Shown here piece by piece: positions 37,673 to 50,400 of a stretch of 64,000 nt of DNA; the stretch's first letter is position 1; every line of letters begins with the position of its first letter. Source of the stretch: Chaunax sp. Z400. Its lineage: Eukaryota; Chordata; Actinopteri; Lophiiformes; Chaunacidae. The notes below the pieces were generated by a model. It worked only from the letters and a program-made list of their open reading frames with translations, did not search any database and had not been told where the DNA came from. The translations under genes and the position numbers were made by a program. The stretch spans positions 24,342,492 to 24,406,491 of the forward strand of contig CM075194.1 of the NCBI GenBank assembly GCA_037577475.1, in the 5' to 3' direction.

Positions 37673-38867
37673 TGTCAGATTCTATGTCTTCAGACATTAT
37701 AGAATCCTTGCCCTTCTGTCTGCTTCTCTTTTCTCCTGCTGACTGTACACTCTATAAACCTGAACATGACACATGATGTCTGTTTTTGTGTTTCTGTGTC
37801 TTCAGGACTGACGTTTCTCAGTACTGTGTGTATGAGGAGGGTCAGATGGTGAAAACGGTCTCCAGTCTGCAGAGTTACAGCACTCAGCCAAGGTATTTTA
37901 ACAAATACACAGCAGCCCACTGGTTTGGCTGGGTCTGAACACAAATGAAGAGTTCTGCATGGGCCAAAACCTCAAGCCATAGACCAACCATAGTCCAACA
38001 CCAACTCAGCTCACTGTGAGTTCTCTCTGATGCATGCAAAAACACACACAATAGTAATGTGCAGATCAGCTCTGAGTTGATCTGAATCCACACGTATGCA
38101 TAAATCATCCACCGGCCGCCCACCTTAACAAGTGTGTAATGGTAAAAATGCACTTTCAATGTATCTCTTCATTTTACAACACTCATAATATTCACAGACA
38201 CTCATGACCATATTAGGACTGTCTACTTACACAGGCAATGCCTGAAAACCAAGGAGGCGAAGGAGCAATCTCCTCCACCCGAAGTGATATCAAAACACTC
38301 TGCAAAATAACACCTGCTTCTCGCCCTTTCACGCAGCATTCTCTGTATAAAAGATTGTTTGTGAAGGCTTATCTTCACTCCTCTGCTGAATCAGACTGTG
38401 TTTCACTCTGCTTCCAGATTGAGTCTTTTTGAGTCTGAGATTGAGTCTCAGATTGATTTTCTAAAGTCTTTATTTCACCAGTATCTCTTCACGGAGTAGA
38501 CAATTAGGTACAAATCTCCACAACAATCGATTTTCTCTCATTTAAAAACCCACATCTGCATGGGGGGTTTCACTGCACCAATACTGGACCCTGTCGGCAA
38601 TGTGGACGTTAAAATTATACGTAGCTTTTCAGGTGGTTTCTTTATTGTGTGTTGTGTTAATGATTTCCTTTAATTAGAGATGCTGCTTTGAGTATTTTAA
38701 TGTTTCCATGTGCATAGTAATGTCACTGCAGCAAATATAAACTTCTCCTTTTTATTGTGCTGCCAGGATTACATCAGAGCTGCAGGCTGTGCATCATGGT
38801 TCGTTGTCAGACATGGTGTGTTTCTATCTGGGCTGCAGTTTTGGCTTTGAGGGAATTCAGAATTTGG

Positions 38868-39135
38868 TGCATTAAATGTCAGAAAATGGAGGTCAATGCC
38901 AGTCACAATCTCCTAAAGCCCAAGGTGACAGCTTCAGATGTCTTGTTGTGTTTGACCAACAGTATTCAGGCTCCAGTGATATAAAACAGAGAAAATAACA
39001 TATATTAGCTTTGGATGAGCTGAACACAATGAATTTTTATTTTTATTTCACCTGAAAAATGGCTTCATTGAATAATCAGTTAAAAATAGTTTCTGCTTAT
39101 TGCTGTTCAATTTTTGTATTTGATCGACTCCTTGT
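38868..39135 (-). mobile_element. hAT-like MITE inside dglucy exon, copy A
   Basis: AATGTCAGAAAATGGAGG, then CCCAAGGTGACAGCTTCAG, GTCTTGTTGTGTTTGACC and GATATAAAACAGAGAAAA, follow the inner part of the fish MITE whose ends read CGATTAGTCGATTAAT. A worn end is near TTGATCGACTCC. The family is also at 29071-29275. The insertion replaces the end of the dglucy exon right after codon 35. The ends are approximate. Confidence 0.6.
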
Positions 39136-39453
39136 TTTACCTGTTTGACATAAAACAGATTAAAAATGGATCAAATATAATAGATGTATAATAGTCTGTT
39201 TGAGAGTTTAGAGTGAAGCATCTTAATGAGACCATGTGATCATTTGGACGGTACACTGTTAATGTGTCTGCTAACAATAATCATATTGTGTTTGTGTGTC
39301 AGACTGCAGCTCCCTGTGTTCCTGCTGGAGTGTTTCACTGCCCTCTAGTGGTCACTATGCGTCCTATTCCAGCTGGCATGTTGGATGCAGCAGTGGAAAT
39401 CACTCACCTCAACCCGACTGCACATGGAGCTCCTGTTCACATAGGAGAGCCAG

Positions 39454-39454
<1 letters not shown>

Positions 39455-39518
<64 letters not shown>

Positions 39519-39560
39519 CAAACATTCTCTCTCTCTCTCTCTCACTCTCTCTCTCTCATT
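39455..39560. repeat. (CA)n(CT)n microsatellite, copy A
   Basis: A CA run (39457-39514) begins at the splice donor of the third dglucy piece and is followed by CT repeats leading into the next acceptor. The copy B counterpart (62551-62600) is several units shorter. Confidence 0.95.
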
Positions 39561-41339
39561 CTCATTATTTCTCTTTCTCCTTCAGGAGGAGTTGATGCTT
39601 TCTGCTCTGGTGAGATTTGGGATAAGAAGTGGGAAAACTGGTCACCTGGCTATGGAGGTGGATGGTTTGGCCTTTCACCCCACTCACTCTGACATCATCA
39701 CCAGACTACTGGAGGTCACACTGGGCTCCGTCACTCTGACTCCATGATGAGCAGTATATTTAAAAGAGGAATTAATCTCTGGTAATGTAACACATAGAGC
39801 CATTCATTGTAGCCAGAGCAAGACATTCATTAATAAAAACAGCTATAAAGGTCATTTCCTCATATCTTCTTCAATGTTAAGGGAAAATAGAGATGTCTTC
39901 TTTATTTTTGGGTCAATAATTTCTATGAATTTTAACCTAGAAAGTATTTTAATAAAGGCACAGCAGGTCACCTGAACATGTGATATTCATCCATAGTTAA
40001 ACATACATAGTAACATATAGAAGTTTCCAATCATGAATAAATAATTAATTAATAATGATTTTGTTTTTTTCAAGGAATTCAGTCTGTAAATCATCACCTG
40101 CTTATAAAATCAAAACAAGTCCATTCAAATTACTTTCTCACAATCTATTTTCTGTTTTCTATAATTATCTCCAAATAAAAGAATCTCTGACTGTATGAAA
40201 GTCTCTCAATAACCTTTAGATTCTCTGGGTGTCTGATATTTATTGAATACTTTTCACCACACGAGTCAACACATCCAACTTTATACAAGACAGCTTCATT
40301 TAAAGAACACATTTCTAACACAGACAATTCAAAGTGCTTATTTTCACTTTATATCACTTCTACAATCACTTTCTCTTATTGGCATTAATGAAAATATGTT
40401 CCATTAAAATGGAATAAATGTACCATTTGTTAAATAACATATTACACATTTAAGCAAATCACCATGTCCTTATTTAGAATACTAGACCTATATGAAACTA
40501 TGAGGAACATTATTAACCTTCCAAAACAGATCATGAATCAAACAATGATTAATATTTCAGTTTCTCATGAAGAAGACATAAACCTGAATTCAGCGATGAA
40601 TGGATTTGCCAAAGAGGTTGGAAGTGACAGGAAAATAGTAATAAGGGACTGCAATGAAAGCTAGTGACACAGTACAGAAACCACCAGTTATATTGATACC
40701 ATAAGCTGTTAAGCTCTGCATGCAGTGTTGCTGCATCAGGACACTCATAGGAGGCATGAGTGCAGGGTGGGTTCACATGAGACCATAAGAGATTCTGGGT
40801 GACAGGGTACTGAGGACCATGAGCGCTGTTTGCGATTCCCAAGTATGAATGCTGATGGCAAAAGCAATATACCTGTAGCAATTAGCAGAATGGGATGACA
40901 ATACTTTACCAGAAAATACTTTACCAGATACAACATTGACAATGAAGTGATTAGAGGAAACAGTAAAGATTATGCAATGACCAATACAATAAAATGTGGC
41001 AATTACCAGTGAAAGAATATACCATATCAGCAAATTACACCTCAAGTAGCTGCTGCACTCAAATGTTTCATGTTATGACATTAGTATTTAGTATTTTATG
41101 TTTATATTGCAATGACAGTACTGCATAACAATTATTTTAACATTTTTAACGTTTCTTACATTGAATTTATTTTTGTATTGGTACTCCTATTCTTTAATTT
41201 AACTGTAAATTGAATGGATCGTGTTTCCAATATTATTAAATTTCCAGGTGGAATAAAGGGAGGACGATTATCCCTTTATAATGATTTTAAACACGAGTTT
41301 TGAATAAATACCATCAGCTACAGCGGAACAAAAAAGTTA

Positions 41340-41481
41340 GATCACTTCCTTGTCGGAACTTTAACTGCGGGACATTGAGCGGAAGTCAACAACACAAGTA
41401 CCGTCAGCTTCATGTGTGCGGTGAACTAAGTGGAAGTTGATATTATATTTGTTTCGCAGCCACTTATTTCAGCAAACAAAA
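41340..41481 (+). promoter_or_regulatory. candidate promoter of zinc-finger gene
   Basis: Two ETS-type motifs flank the likely start: CACTTCCTT (about 41343) and AGCGGAAGT (about 41378). CGGAAC lies between them. They are 95-140 nt upstream of the ATG at 41482. Inferred from motifs and position. Confidence 0.4.
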
Positions 41482-44400
41482 ATGTCTGCAGATAAATATT
41501 GGAGCGAGTTTCTGAAAAAGCGACTAAAGGCTGCTAATGAAGAAATATTTGGACCTTTTAAAAAAACCAGACTGCAGGATATCGTCTGGGAACCTGAATT
41601 AAAGTTACACCGGATAGGTAAACAAACTTCATTGTTTTATTATAACAAAACAGATTAATTTGAGTGTCAAATAATCCAGACTGTTTGAATATAAAACGCT
41701 GCCAGGGTTTCCTCTACCATTGTACAGGCCTGGCGGGCTGCCAGACCAACGAGACCCCCCGTCAGGCAAAAACAGGCCAAATGTGTTTTTTTATATGGCA
41801 CCTATCGTCAAATCTTCGTTCATTTGACAATAATCGTTTGCATTTGATCGTTTTGCTTCTGTGCTGCGCTGTGTTTGGGTGAGGGGAATGAAATCTCGAG
41901 CTGCGTGACTCTTTGTTCAACACGGTAGTTTTCTGATAACGTCAACCAACCCGACAGAAGATGGCAAACGCGGCCGCCATCTTACGTAGGAAACATGCGC
42001 TCGCCTGAACATAAAAATTGACAAAGCCTGTATTCGACCCTAAATTTGGCATTTTTTTTAAGAATAAGTCGATCTACAATTGAAAATCGGTGTCAATTCG
42101 TAAAAATAGTTTATTTATGCATATATACATGAGAATGTTTACTATTTATTTGATGCGCACTTAGTACTAATAAAAGCACTATCACTTGCTAATAAACAAA
42201 TTTCAACATTATCATGCAGTCCAGTTGATCATATTAGAATGAAGTATGTGCTGATTTACAAATGAACATTATGGCTTAGTTCTGTTGATAAGAAGTACAT
42301 GTAACATTTTCGTAAAAGAAATAAATAACATTTGATGATATGGTCATTATACCTCTATATATTTAATATTTTTATCACCCATTTGTAAATGATCTGGCAG
42401 ATCAAAAACAGATGGTTCTGCATGATCCCAAACGTGGATCGTCTGCCCAGTGCCGTCAAAGTCGGCTTCAGTAAAATGATCGCTACAGATGCGATCGTGC
42501 CCCTTGGGGGACCAGCCTTCATCTCTTCTCATCAGAAATGCCCATCGGGCATGCCTGTTGGGATCACTTGGGAATCTTAAAGATTGGGTTAGAATTATCA
42601 GACTGTGTAGAGCCGTATTGACTTTCTGGTGAATTGTTGCTGTTCTGTGGGGAGAATACAAGACACAGAGTCATACTAGGGCTAACTGTGTGTCTTATCT
42701 TGTAAATTACTGTCTTGATGCACATTGGAATACATTTATGAAGCAGACTGTTATTTCTCAAAATAACCTATGAAACGATATTCCTTCCCAACTACCGACA
42801 ACCTTTCTGCAGGTTGCATGAACTCACTCTGTCTGATCTTGTAGTGTAACACTAAAAGAAGACCGATTTTCTGACTGAGAAACTGTTTAAAAATCAAGTG
42901 ACATATGTGCACAAGACAGCACAGTGTTTCCCACAGGTTGAGAATTTACTTGTGGTGTGACAGACGGGTTCACTAATAAACTAGTCATAAAAAAGTTTAT
43001 CACTTGCTCCATTTATTACTGTACAGAAGGAGCTAAGGAGGAAGATCAGGGAGGGAAAGAACAGCTTCAGGAGGAAGATGGAGGATCAGCTGCAGCAGAA
43101 TAACATCAGTGGAGTTTGGAAAGGCCTGAAAACCATCTCTGGCCACAAGGAACCAAACTCCCAGGCTGTGGGGGACCAACAGTGGGTGAATGACCTGAAC
43201 TTATTTTTCAATAGGTTTGATCAGTCATCTGCCCCTCCCCCAGCCCAGTCAGGCCTGCTGCAACCCCCTTCATTGGCACCTCCAGGACACTGCCCCACCC
43301 CCTCCTCCACCTCCCTTCCTGCAACACTCAGCTCACAGCCACCCCCCACTGCTCATCTCATCAGCTCAACACCACCATCCCCCCCATCCACAAACTTCAG
43401 CACACAGCCCCCCTGCTCCACCCTGTCCCTCACACCTCTCCAGGTGAGAGATCAGCTCAGGAAGATGAAGGCGAGGAAGGCTGCGGGTCCGGACGGCATC
43501 AGCTCCAGGCTCCTGAAGTCCTGCGCAGACCAGCTGTGTGGGATAGTTGAACACATGTTCAACCTGAGCCTGAAGCTGGGGAGAGTGCCACAGATGTGGA
43601 AAACATCCTGCGTGGTACCTGTCCCCAAGACTCCGCACCCCAAGGACCTCAACAGCTACAGGCCGGTGGCTCTAACATCCCACCTGATGAAGACCCTGGA
43701 GCGGCTGGTCCTTGTTCATCTCCGCCCCCTGGTGAGCCCAGCGATGGACCCGCTTCAGTTCGCCTACCAACCTGGCATCGGGGTGGACGACGCCATCATC
43801 TTCCTTCAACACCGAGCCCTCTCTCACCTGGAGAAGCCAGGAAGCACTGTGAGAATCATGTTCTTTGATTTCTCCAGTGCTTTCAACACGATACAGCCTC
43901 AGCTTCTGAGGGACAAGCTGGAGCACACCAGTGTGGACCACCACCTCACATGCTGGATACTGGACTACCTCACCAACCGTCCACAGTATGTGAGGTCACG
44001 GGACTGTGTGTCCGACATGGTTGTCTGCAGTACGGGGGCCCCACAGGGAACGGTCCTGGCTCCATTCCTCTTCACCCTCTACACTGCAGACTTCCACTAC
44101 AACTCACCCACCTGTCACCTGCAGAAGTTCTCTGATGACTCTGCCATCGTCGGTCTCATCACAGATGGGGACGACAGGGAATACAGAGGACTGACGCAGG
44201 ACTTTGTGGACTGGTGCCAGCGGAACCAACTCCAGATCAACGCAGGGAAAACCAAGGAACTGGTGGTTGATTTCCGCAGGCAGACACACTCCCCCCCGGA
44301 CCCGGTGAACATTCAGGGAACAGACATTGAGATGGTGACATCTTATAAGTACCTGGGTGTTCACCTGAACAATAAACTGGACTGGACAGGCAATACCACC

Positions 44401-47400
44401 GCACTTTATAGGAAAGGCCAGAGCAGACTCTATCTGCTCAGGAGACTGAGGTCCTTTGGAGTGCGGGGAGCACTCCTTAAGACATTTTACGACACCGTGG
44501 TGGCATCAGCCATTTTTTTATGGTGTGGTCTGCTGGGGCAGCGGCATCTCAGTGTTGGATAGGAAAAGACTCGATAAACTGATAAGGAAGGCCAGCTCTG
44601 TCCTGGGATGCCCCCTGGACCCAGTGGAGGTGGTGGGAGGAAGGAGGATGACAACTAAGCTGTCATCCATAATGGACAATCGCTCCCACCCAATGCGGGA
44701 CCAAGTAACAGCACTGGAGAGGTCCTTCAGCGACAGGTTGCTTCACCCAAAGTGCGTGAAGGAGCGCTTTCGCAAGTCTTTCCTTCCTGCAGCTGTTAGA
44801 CTATACAATCAGCACTGCTCCCAGTAGACCAAACAATTAGTAGTACTTGTGTGAATTACTGAGACACTTTGCAATAGTATCACTCTAAATATCTTATTTA
44901 TTTGATGAACTTGTCAAAATAAATAATTTACATAATAACAACAACACAACACTAACTCACATTGTGTCCCTTAAATACCCTACTTTGTGTCATTTAGTGC
45001 TTTTGTCATGTGCCTAGTTGCACAGTTGGCATTCCCTGTTTGAACATTTGACTTGTCTTGGTTTGTAAAAAAACATTTCTAACCTGTCTGTATGGGTCTG
45101 CTTCAGGGGCAGGTCCAGTTATTGAGATTCTGAGGCCTGCAGCCAGGTGCTCTCCTTTAAGCTTGTTCCTTAGATCAGTTAAACTAACATAACCATTTGA
45201 AAGACAGCACAGCAGAAAATGTGCACATTGTGCTCTTTCATGGTTGAAAATCACTTACTCTGTTCATTGTTGAGAAGTCTCACTCACAATTCACAACAGT
45301 TTAAAGAATCTTTTATTTAACAAATACAGAGAGTAGAAAATATCAAACAATGTGCTTTGGTTAATACATGCCTGAGTCCTGTTTTAAATAATTATAATAA
45401 TAATAATAATTTCAATATAATATAAAATCTAATAATTATTTACATTACAGTAAGTATTATCAAACTTATTTGACAGAATTACAGGAGGTATTGGTCAGGA
45501 GGAGCTATTCATCAATCCGATGTGCTAAGAATTAAATGCTTAAAACAAATTGTTGCTTGCAGCCCTAATTAAACAAACCATGCTTTGTGAGATAAAGTGG
45601 GGGTTAACTGGGGTATATTCGTATTCCAACCCTATTTGCATCCTACCTGTGCTGCTCCCTGGCTCTCCTCATCTTCTTGGTGCTTTCTTTTTGGCTGAAA
45701 ATAATATGCAATGGCCTTCATGGCTGATGAGAGAGGACAAAAAGCATCAGTTCTCTTGTTTATGTGCAGCTTCCCGATCGTTTAGCTAGCTAGCGAATTA
45801 ATGTATTACCTTGCTTTCAATGCCAGATATCCCCTAAACTGGGGTTATAATGAGACAAGAGATGAAGAAGGTTGGGATTGGTTAGAGGAACATCTGATGA
45901 AGGGAAAAAATTAAATTATTTCATTATCTTCAATGTGGTATCACCCTATCCCACCCACAAAGTTGGATAATTGTATCATTAAGTTTTCTTGCAATGTTGC
46001 AAAAAAAGTTAAGAGAATACTAGGTATCACAAAAACAGCTTTACCGTCTTGTCCGATATTGTGTAATACAGCTTTCAAAGCTGCAGGGAATCCACTGTTT
46101 AACTATGTATGGCAACAATATAATATCACACAAGTATCACAGATAGTGGGAAATGGGGAATTTATTTCTTTTGGGGAGATTAGATGGAGGCACAATTTGG
46201 ATTCAAATTCATTCTTACAATATGCCCAATTAAAATCTATTTTCTCAAAATTTCCCAAAGAATTTTTTTAATTATGATCATGAAAAGATAAACATTTCAG
46301 ATCTTTAGCATTAAGAAGAGGCACTGTCTCAGGTCTATATAAGATGATGATTCACTCTTTCCAAAATCCCCATTTCCAGACTCAGACCAAGTGGGAGCAA
46401 AGACTTGAGGATATCAATAACTTCCACAGAATGGGAGCAAATATGGAGAGATTCTGCAACAATTTCCAAATCAGTCCGACATAGAGTTATACACTTAAAG
46501 ATTCTTCATCCAACTTATATCACCCCCTCTAAAATTAAAAAGATAGACTCAAGTCTTGCTGACCTATGTTGGCATGGTTGTGGTCAAGTAGGGACGTTGA
46601 TTCACATGTCATGGCACTGCCCTGCAGTAAACTGTTTTTGGACTGAAGTGTTTCACTGCATTTCAAGATTACTGGAAACTTATATCTCTGCTTGTCCAGT
46701 GGTCAGCCTATTGGGGAAGAAGGTTGCACAGATAAGGTCAAAAGAAGACAGGAAAATATTAAACTTGGCTTTTATGGCTGATTCTGTTAAACTGGAAGAT
46801 TCGTAAACCAAAATGTTTTTCTATAGAATCATGGTTAGAGGAATTTCTTGACCACCTCAGCATGGAACGTGTGGCCTATTTGATAAGTGAAAATAAATAC
46901 AATTTTGAAAGAAATTTGGAACAGATTGGAAACAAATTTATGTTCAACAAATATCAATCAACAAATAAGAGACTAAATAGGACAACTCTGTCTTCCCTTA
47001 TACATGCAGACCACGGGATACATGGATGTTGAAATGAATGTTTGAGGAGCTATACTGCATTCCCCCATCCTTCCACCCCACAATGTCTTTGATTTTTGTG
47101 TAATAGAATTTATTTTTAGTTTATATGGAATCCTATATTTATGGATGTTTTTATTTCCTTTGTATTCTAAGTCTAATTTATGTATGACTTTATGAAGTTT
47201 TAAAAAAAGTGCTTAGCTGTCTAGCCAATTAATTCAATACACCACTCTAGCTAGCCAGTCCAACTAGCTACACACTTGAGTTAAAACACGATGTGTATAG
47301 AACGTAAAGTTAACACACAGGCAATCCTTTAACACGTCTAATACAAACCAAGCTGCAAGAAATGATGATTTTTATTATCGAGTTAAGAAAAAAAGTTACT

Positions 47401-50400
47401 TACCTCAAAAACTCAGATGCGGCCAGTCTCCGTCTGAATTTGACATAACGTTGCCGAATAAAACGGCCTGTCACGTATGTCTGGCAAGCACATTACCTTG
47501 AGAAAGCTCCATCCATTGGTCCACAGGTCTGTGTGCATCTCCCCAGCGCCGAGGACTAGTGTGCATTATGAAAAGACAAGTGCACCTAGGTTATTGCTTG
47601 AAGAAAAAAAAACGAAATTCAGATTTTATCTACCTCGGTGGGTCTTAATTTACCCACAGGTCTCGAGCTTTGTCCATACAAATACCCTGGCAATGCATGG
47701 AAAGATGAACCAACATTATGGCCAAGTGTAGAGCATGGTGATATTTACTGCTACTTTACCCTATGAGACCTACATTTCCGTTTTTACCTTCCATTGTGCT
47801 TTGCCTCATTATGTTGTCATTTTTTACAGTATCATCAAATGCTACACAGATTCAGATTCTGCACAACCTCAGCTAACTGTGTGTCACTCAATAAACACTT
47901 CTTTACACTATAATAGGGTATATTAGACCATAAAACAAAAAGAAACAAAAGAAAACGGACCTTGCATTCTCACTTGTTTTATTGAAAAAAACACTGCAAA
48001 TCATAATAACAGAAGAAACTCTTGACACATAAAGTTGCACAAATTAGTTTAGGCTGTGCTGCACGTGTCTGCGGAGTTCAGACCATCAGCATCATCAGCA
48101 TCCCAACTGCCTGGTCATGTAAGTTTTTTCGGAAGTTGTGACATCATCAGTTGTTTCTCTAGGTCGTCTAGGACATTAATTAGACCCGGTAATTTATCTC
48201 CTTGACCAGGTGTTTTCAATCATGCAGAAAAAATCTCACCAACACCATCATTTACTCTGAAATGCACCAATGGCTTTTATTTCTATGTTATGACTAAATG
48301 AAGGTTATTCATGATTTAACATGTTTTGGTTGTGGGTACTTAAAAAAGTCTATTCAGTGAATCACATTTTTGTTTGTTTCAGTAGATTAGGGCTAGTGAA
48401 TAGAAATTACAGGGTTTTTAAAATTATGCATTTCCATTGTTGCTTAGTATATATAAAGATAAAAATAATGCTACTTTCCCTCAAACACAAATAGCCAACA
48501 CAATCCATCTCAATTTGGACCATTTCATAAAGGCATTACTTACTTGTCCTCATACGGATCAATAACATCACCAAAATTGCGCTCGTCCTCTGAATAGCAT
48601 GACTGAGGCGCAGACTCATCATCATTTTCTTCAATATCTTCACCTTGTAATATCAGCTCCAACGCCTCAGCTGTAGTAAAAGCCTTCCTTTCCATCTCTG
48701 TCTGTCTCTTTGTAGCCCTATAATAAACTTCTCATGCAGCTTCTCCAAGCTTTTGGAGCTGGAGAGCTGTTACAGACGCTCACCAGCATCCAAGCAAACA
48801 CAGCCAAAGCTCAGTATCAGACACTCTGATTAGCTGTAATGGCACCCATTGGAGCCAATAGGAGTGCTCAATATAGAGACATAACCCTTGACATCACCAG
48901 CCAATATGGAGAAGGAGAAATTATCTATAAATCAAATTCATGAAGAACAATGTGCCAGGATAACGTGAGATGGTCCAAATCTTTAACAACTTTACGCATG
49001 TGTTTATTGTCGGGAGTCAGTGACTTACATGGTTTTACTTGGGCTTGTTTGAAAGGGCTGATTGTCTAGTTTAAGAAGAAAAAAACTGCTTGTCGCTGCC
49101 TCAAACCATCACAGAGCTATCACGTTCTCCACACACCATGGTTTTTAGGAGCGCACACGCCCTCGCCTGTCTCATAAGATTAATTGAAAGTCCTGGTAAT
49201 AAAGTTTTGTTACTCACATTAGCTACTCCTCTGTTGATACTCTTTTGGTCCTAGACTGCATTTCTGTTAGTGTAGTTCCCACCAAGCTAAGGCAGGATGA
49301 CACTGGAAATAAGTATGTTATACTTTATGTGTTATCGTCGGTATTCATTCATTTATATTTGTATGTACTATATATATGAATTTTTACCAAATAAATTTAA
49401 TCAATCAAAGACACAAGTTGCTTTCTTGCTACTGGTTTATTGGAGAACTTCTCTCGAATCCACCCTGAAAACTAAAGGCAGTATAACTGAAAAGATACAA
49501 ATCATGTTGACATAGCATAAACAAACCATAGCAGCCCAAAAGTGAAACACATATTAACAAACATACTGTATACCTCATTGGCTGCATGCTACAAAGGCAA
49601 CAGTCTTCAGGTTTCCTTATAATCTTTCACCTCTTATTAAAGTTCGCTGTGACAAACAAACTTTTCACCGGAGCAAAAAGGTTTAATGCTGATTGCTTAC
49701 TGTGCCGGTGTGTGAGCTTTTATAAGTTTTGTAGGCCAGTTTATCCATTACTTTAGTGTATTTCTTGAATACTCATCTCTGCAAAACATCCTGTGCCTGG
49801 ATTTCATTTTTAAGGGTATTTGCTCCCAATCATGCGTGTTTTTGTTCACAGCTGCCAGCTATGGATTTCTGAGGTCTGGGGAACAATTTCTCTGGAAAGA
49901 AAAAAAAAAACTTTTCCCCTTGTTTAAGGTTTGCTTGAATAACAATACACAGCTTCACAACTCTTAGGCATAGCTGTGTCAGTTTTACGGCTGTTGGCAA
50001 AAAGCTCATAGGTGCATTACCGTTAGGAATGGCTGTCTGCTGGGGCCTAGTTTTCACTTACACATCTTTAGAAACTAGAGAAGTGGGTCAAAGTACCCAT
50101 ATAGAGAATTACTTTTGTTCTTTGTCCCTCCAGACCGCCCACAACGACATATCTGTAAGAAGGAGGAGGATGAGGAGCTTCCTGTTGACCAGCAGCACTG
50201 TAACCAGGAGATGAACTCCAGTATGGACCAAGAGGACCCAGAGCCTCCTGAGGTGAAAGAGGAACAGGAGGAACTCTGCACCAGTCAGGAGGGAGAGCAG
50301 CTTGTACTGAAGCAGGAGACTGATACCTTCATGTTGACTCCTACTGATGAGGAAAATGACCACAGTGAAGATCAGACTCTGTACATGAAACCTGATGAAA

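Larger units (their letters stand above)
37806..39747 (+). pseudogene. dglucy: D-glutamate cyclase-like pseudogene, copy A
   Basis: Four exon-like pieces with AG/GT borders match mitochondrial D-glutamate cyclase (DUF1445 + DUF4392), which converts D-glutamate to 5-oxo-D-proline. Exons 37806-37892 and 38767-38872 join in phase and contain DMVCFYLGCSFGFE, a family signature. Exon 39303-39453 contains PLVVTMRPIP and HGAPVHIGEP. Exon 39586-39747 encodes the C-terminus, with RSGKTGHLAMEVDGLAFH, then the stop. The middle of the protein (roughly 400 residues) is missing, and the last two pieces do not join in phase. A MITE cuts the second exon, giving TAA at 38873. The gene is therefore dead here. 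The match was made from memory of the human protein. Confidence 0.78.
36795..40675. repeat. duplicated block, copy A
   Basis: This matches 59858-64000 nearly base for base in the same orientation. The coordinate offset is 23,070 near 37125, 23,094 near 38757 and 23,326 near 40145. The changes come from small indels and a SINE of about 240 bp present only in copy B. By eye, differences are about one per hundred bases. Copy A continues into non-matching territory only if the homology ends; copy B stops at the window edge, so the right border is unknown. Confidence 0.9.

Noticed and set aside
39296..39595. His/Thr and Ser/Leu repeat ORFs
   Set aside because: Products of translating CA and CT microsatellites.
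40145..40664. Small ORFs shared by both copies (40145-40327 minus, 40464-40664 plus)
   Set aside because: Shared because the block is duplicated. A/T-rich with no domain, and they carry as many changes at coding-type positions as elsewhere.
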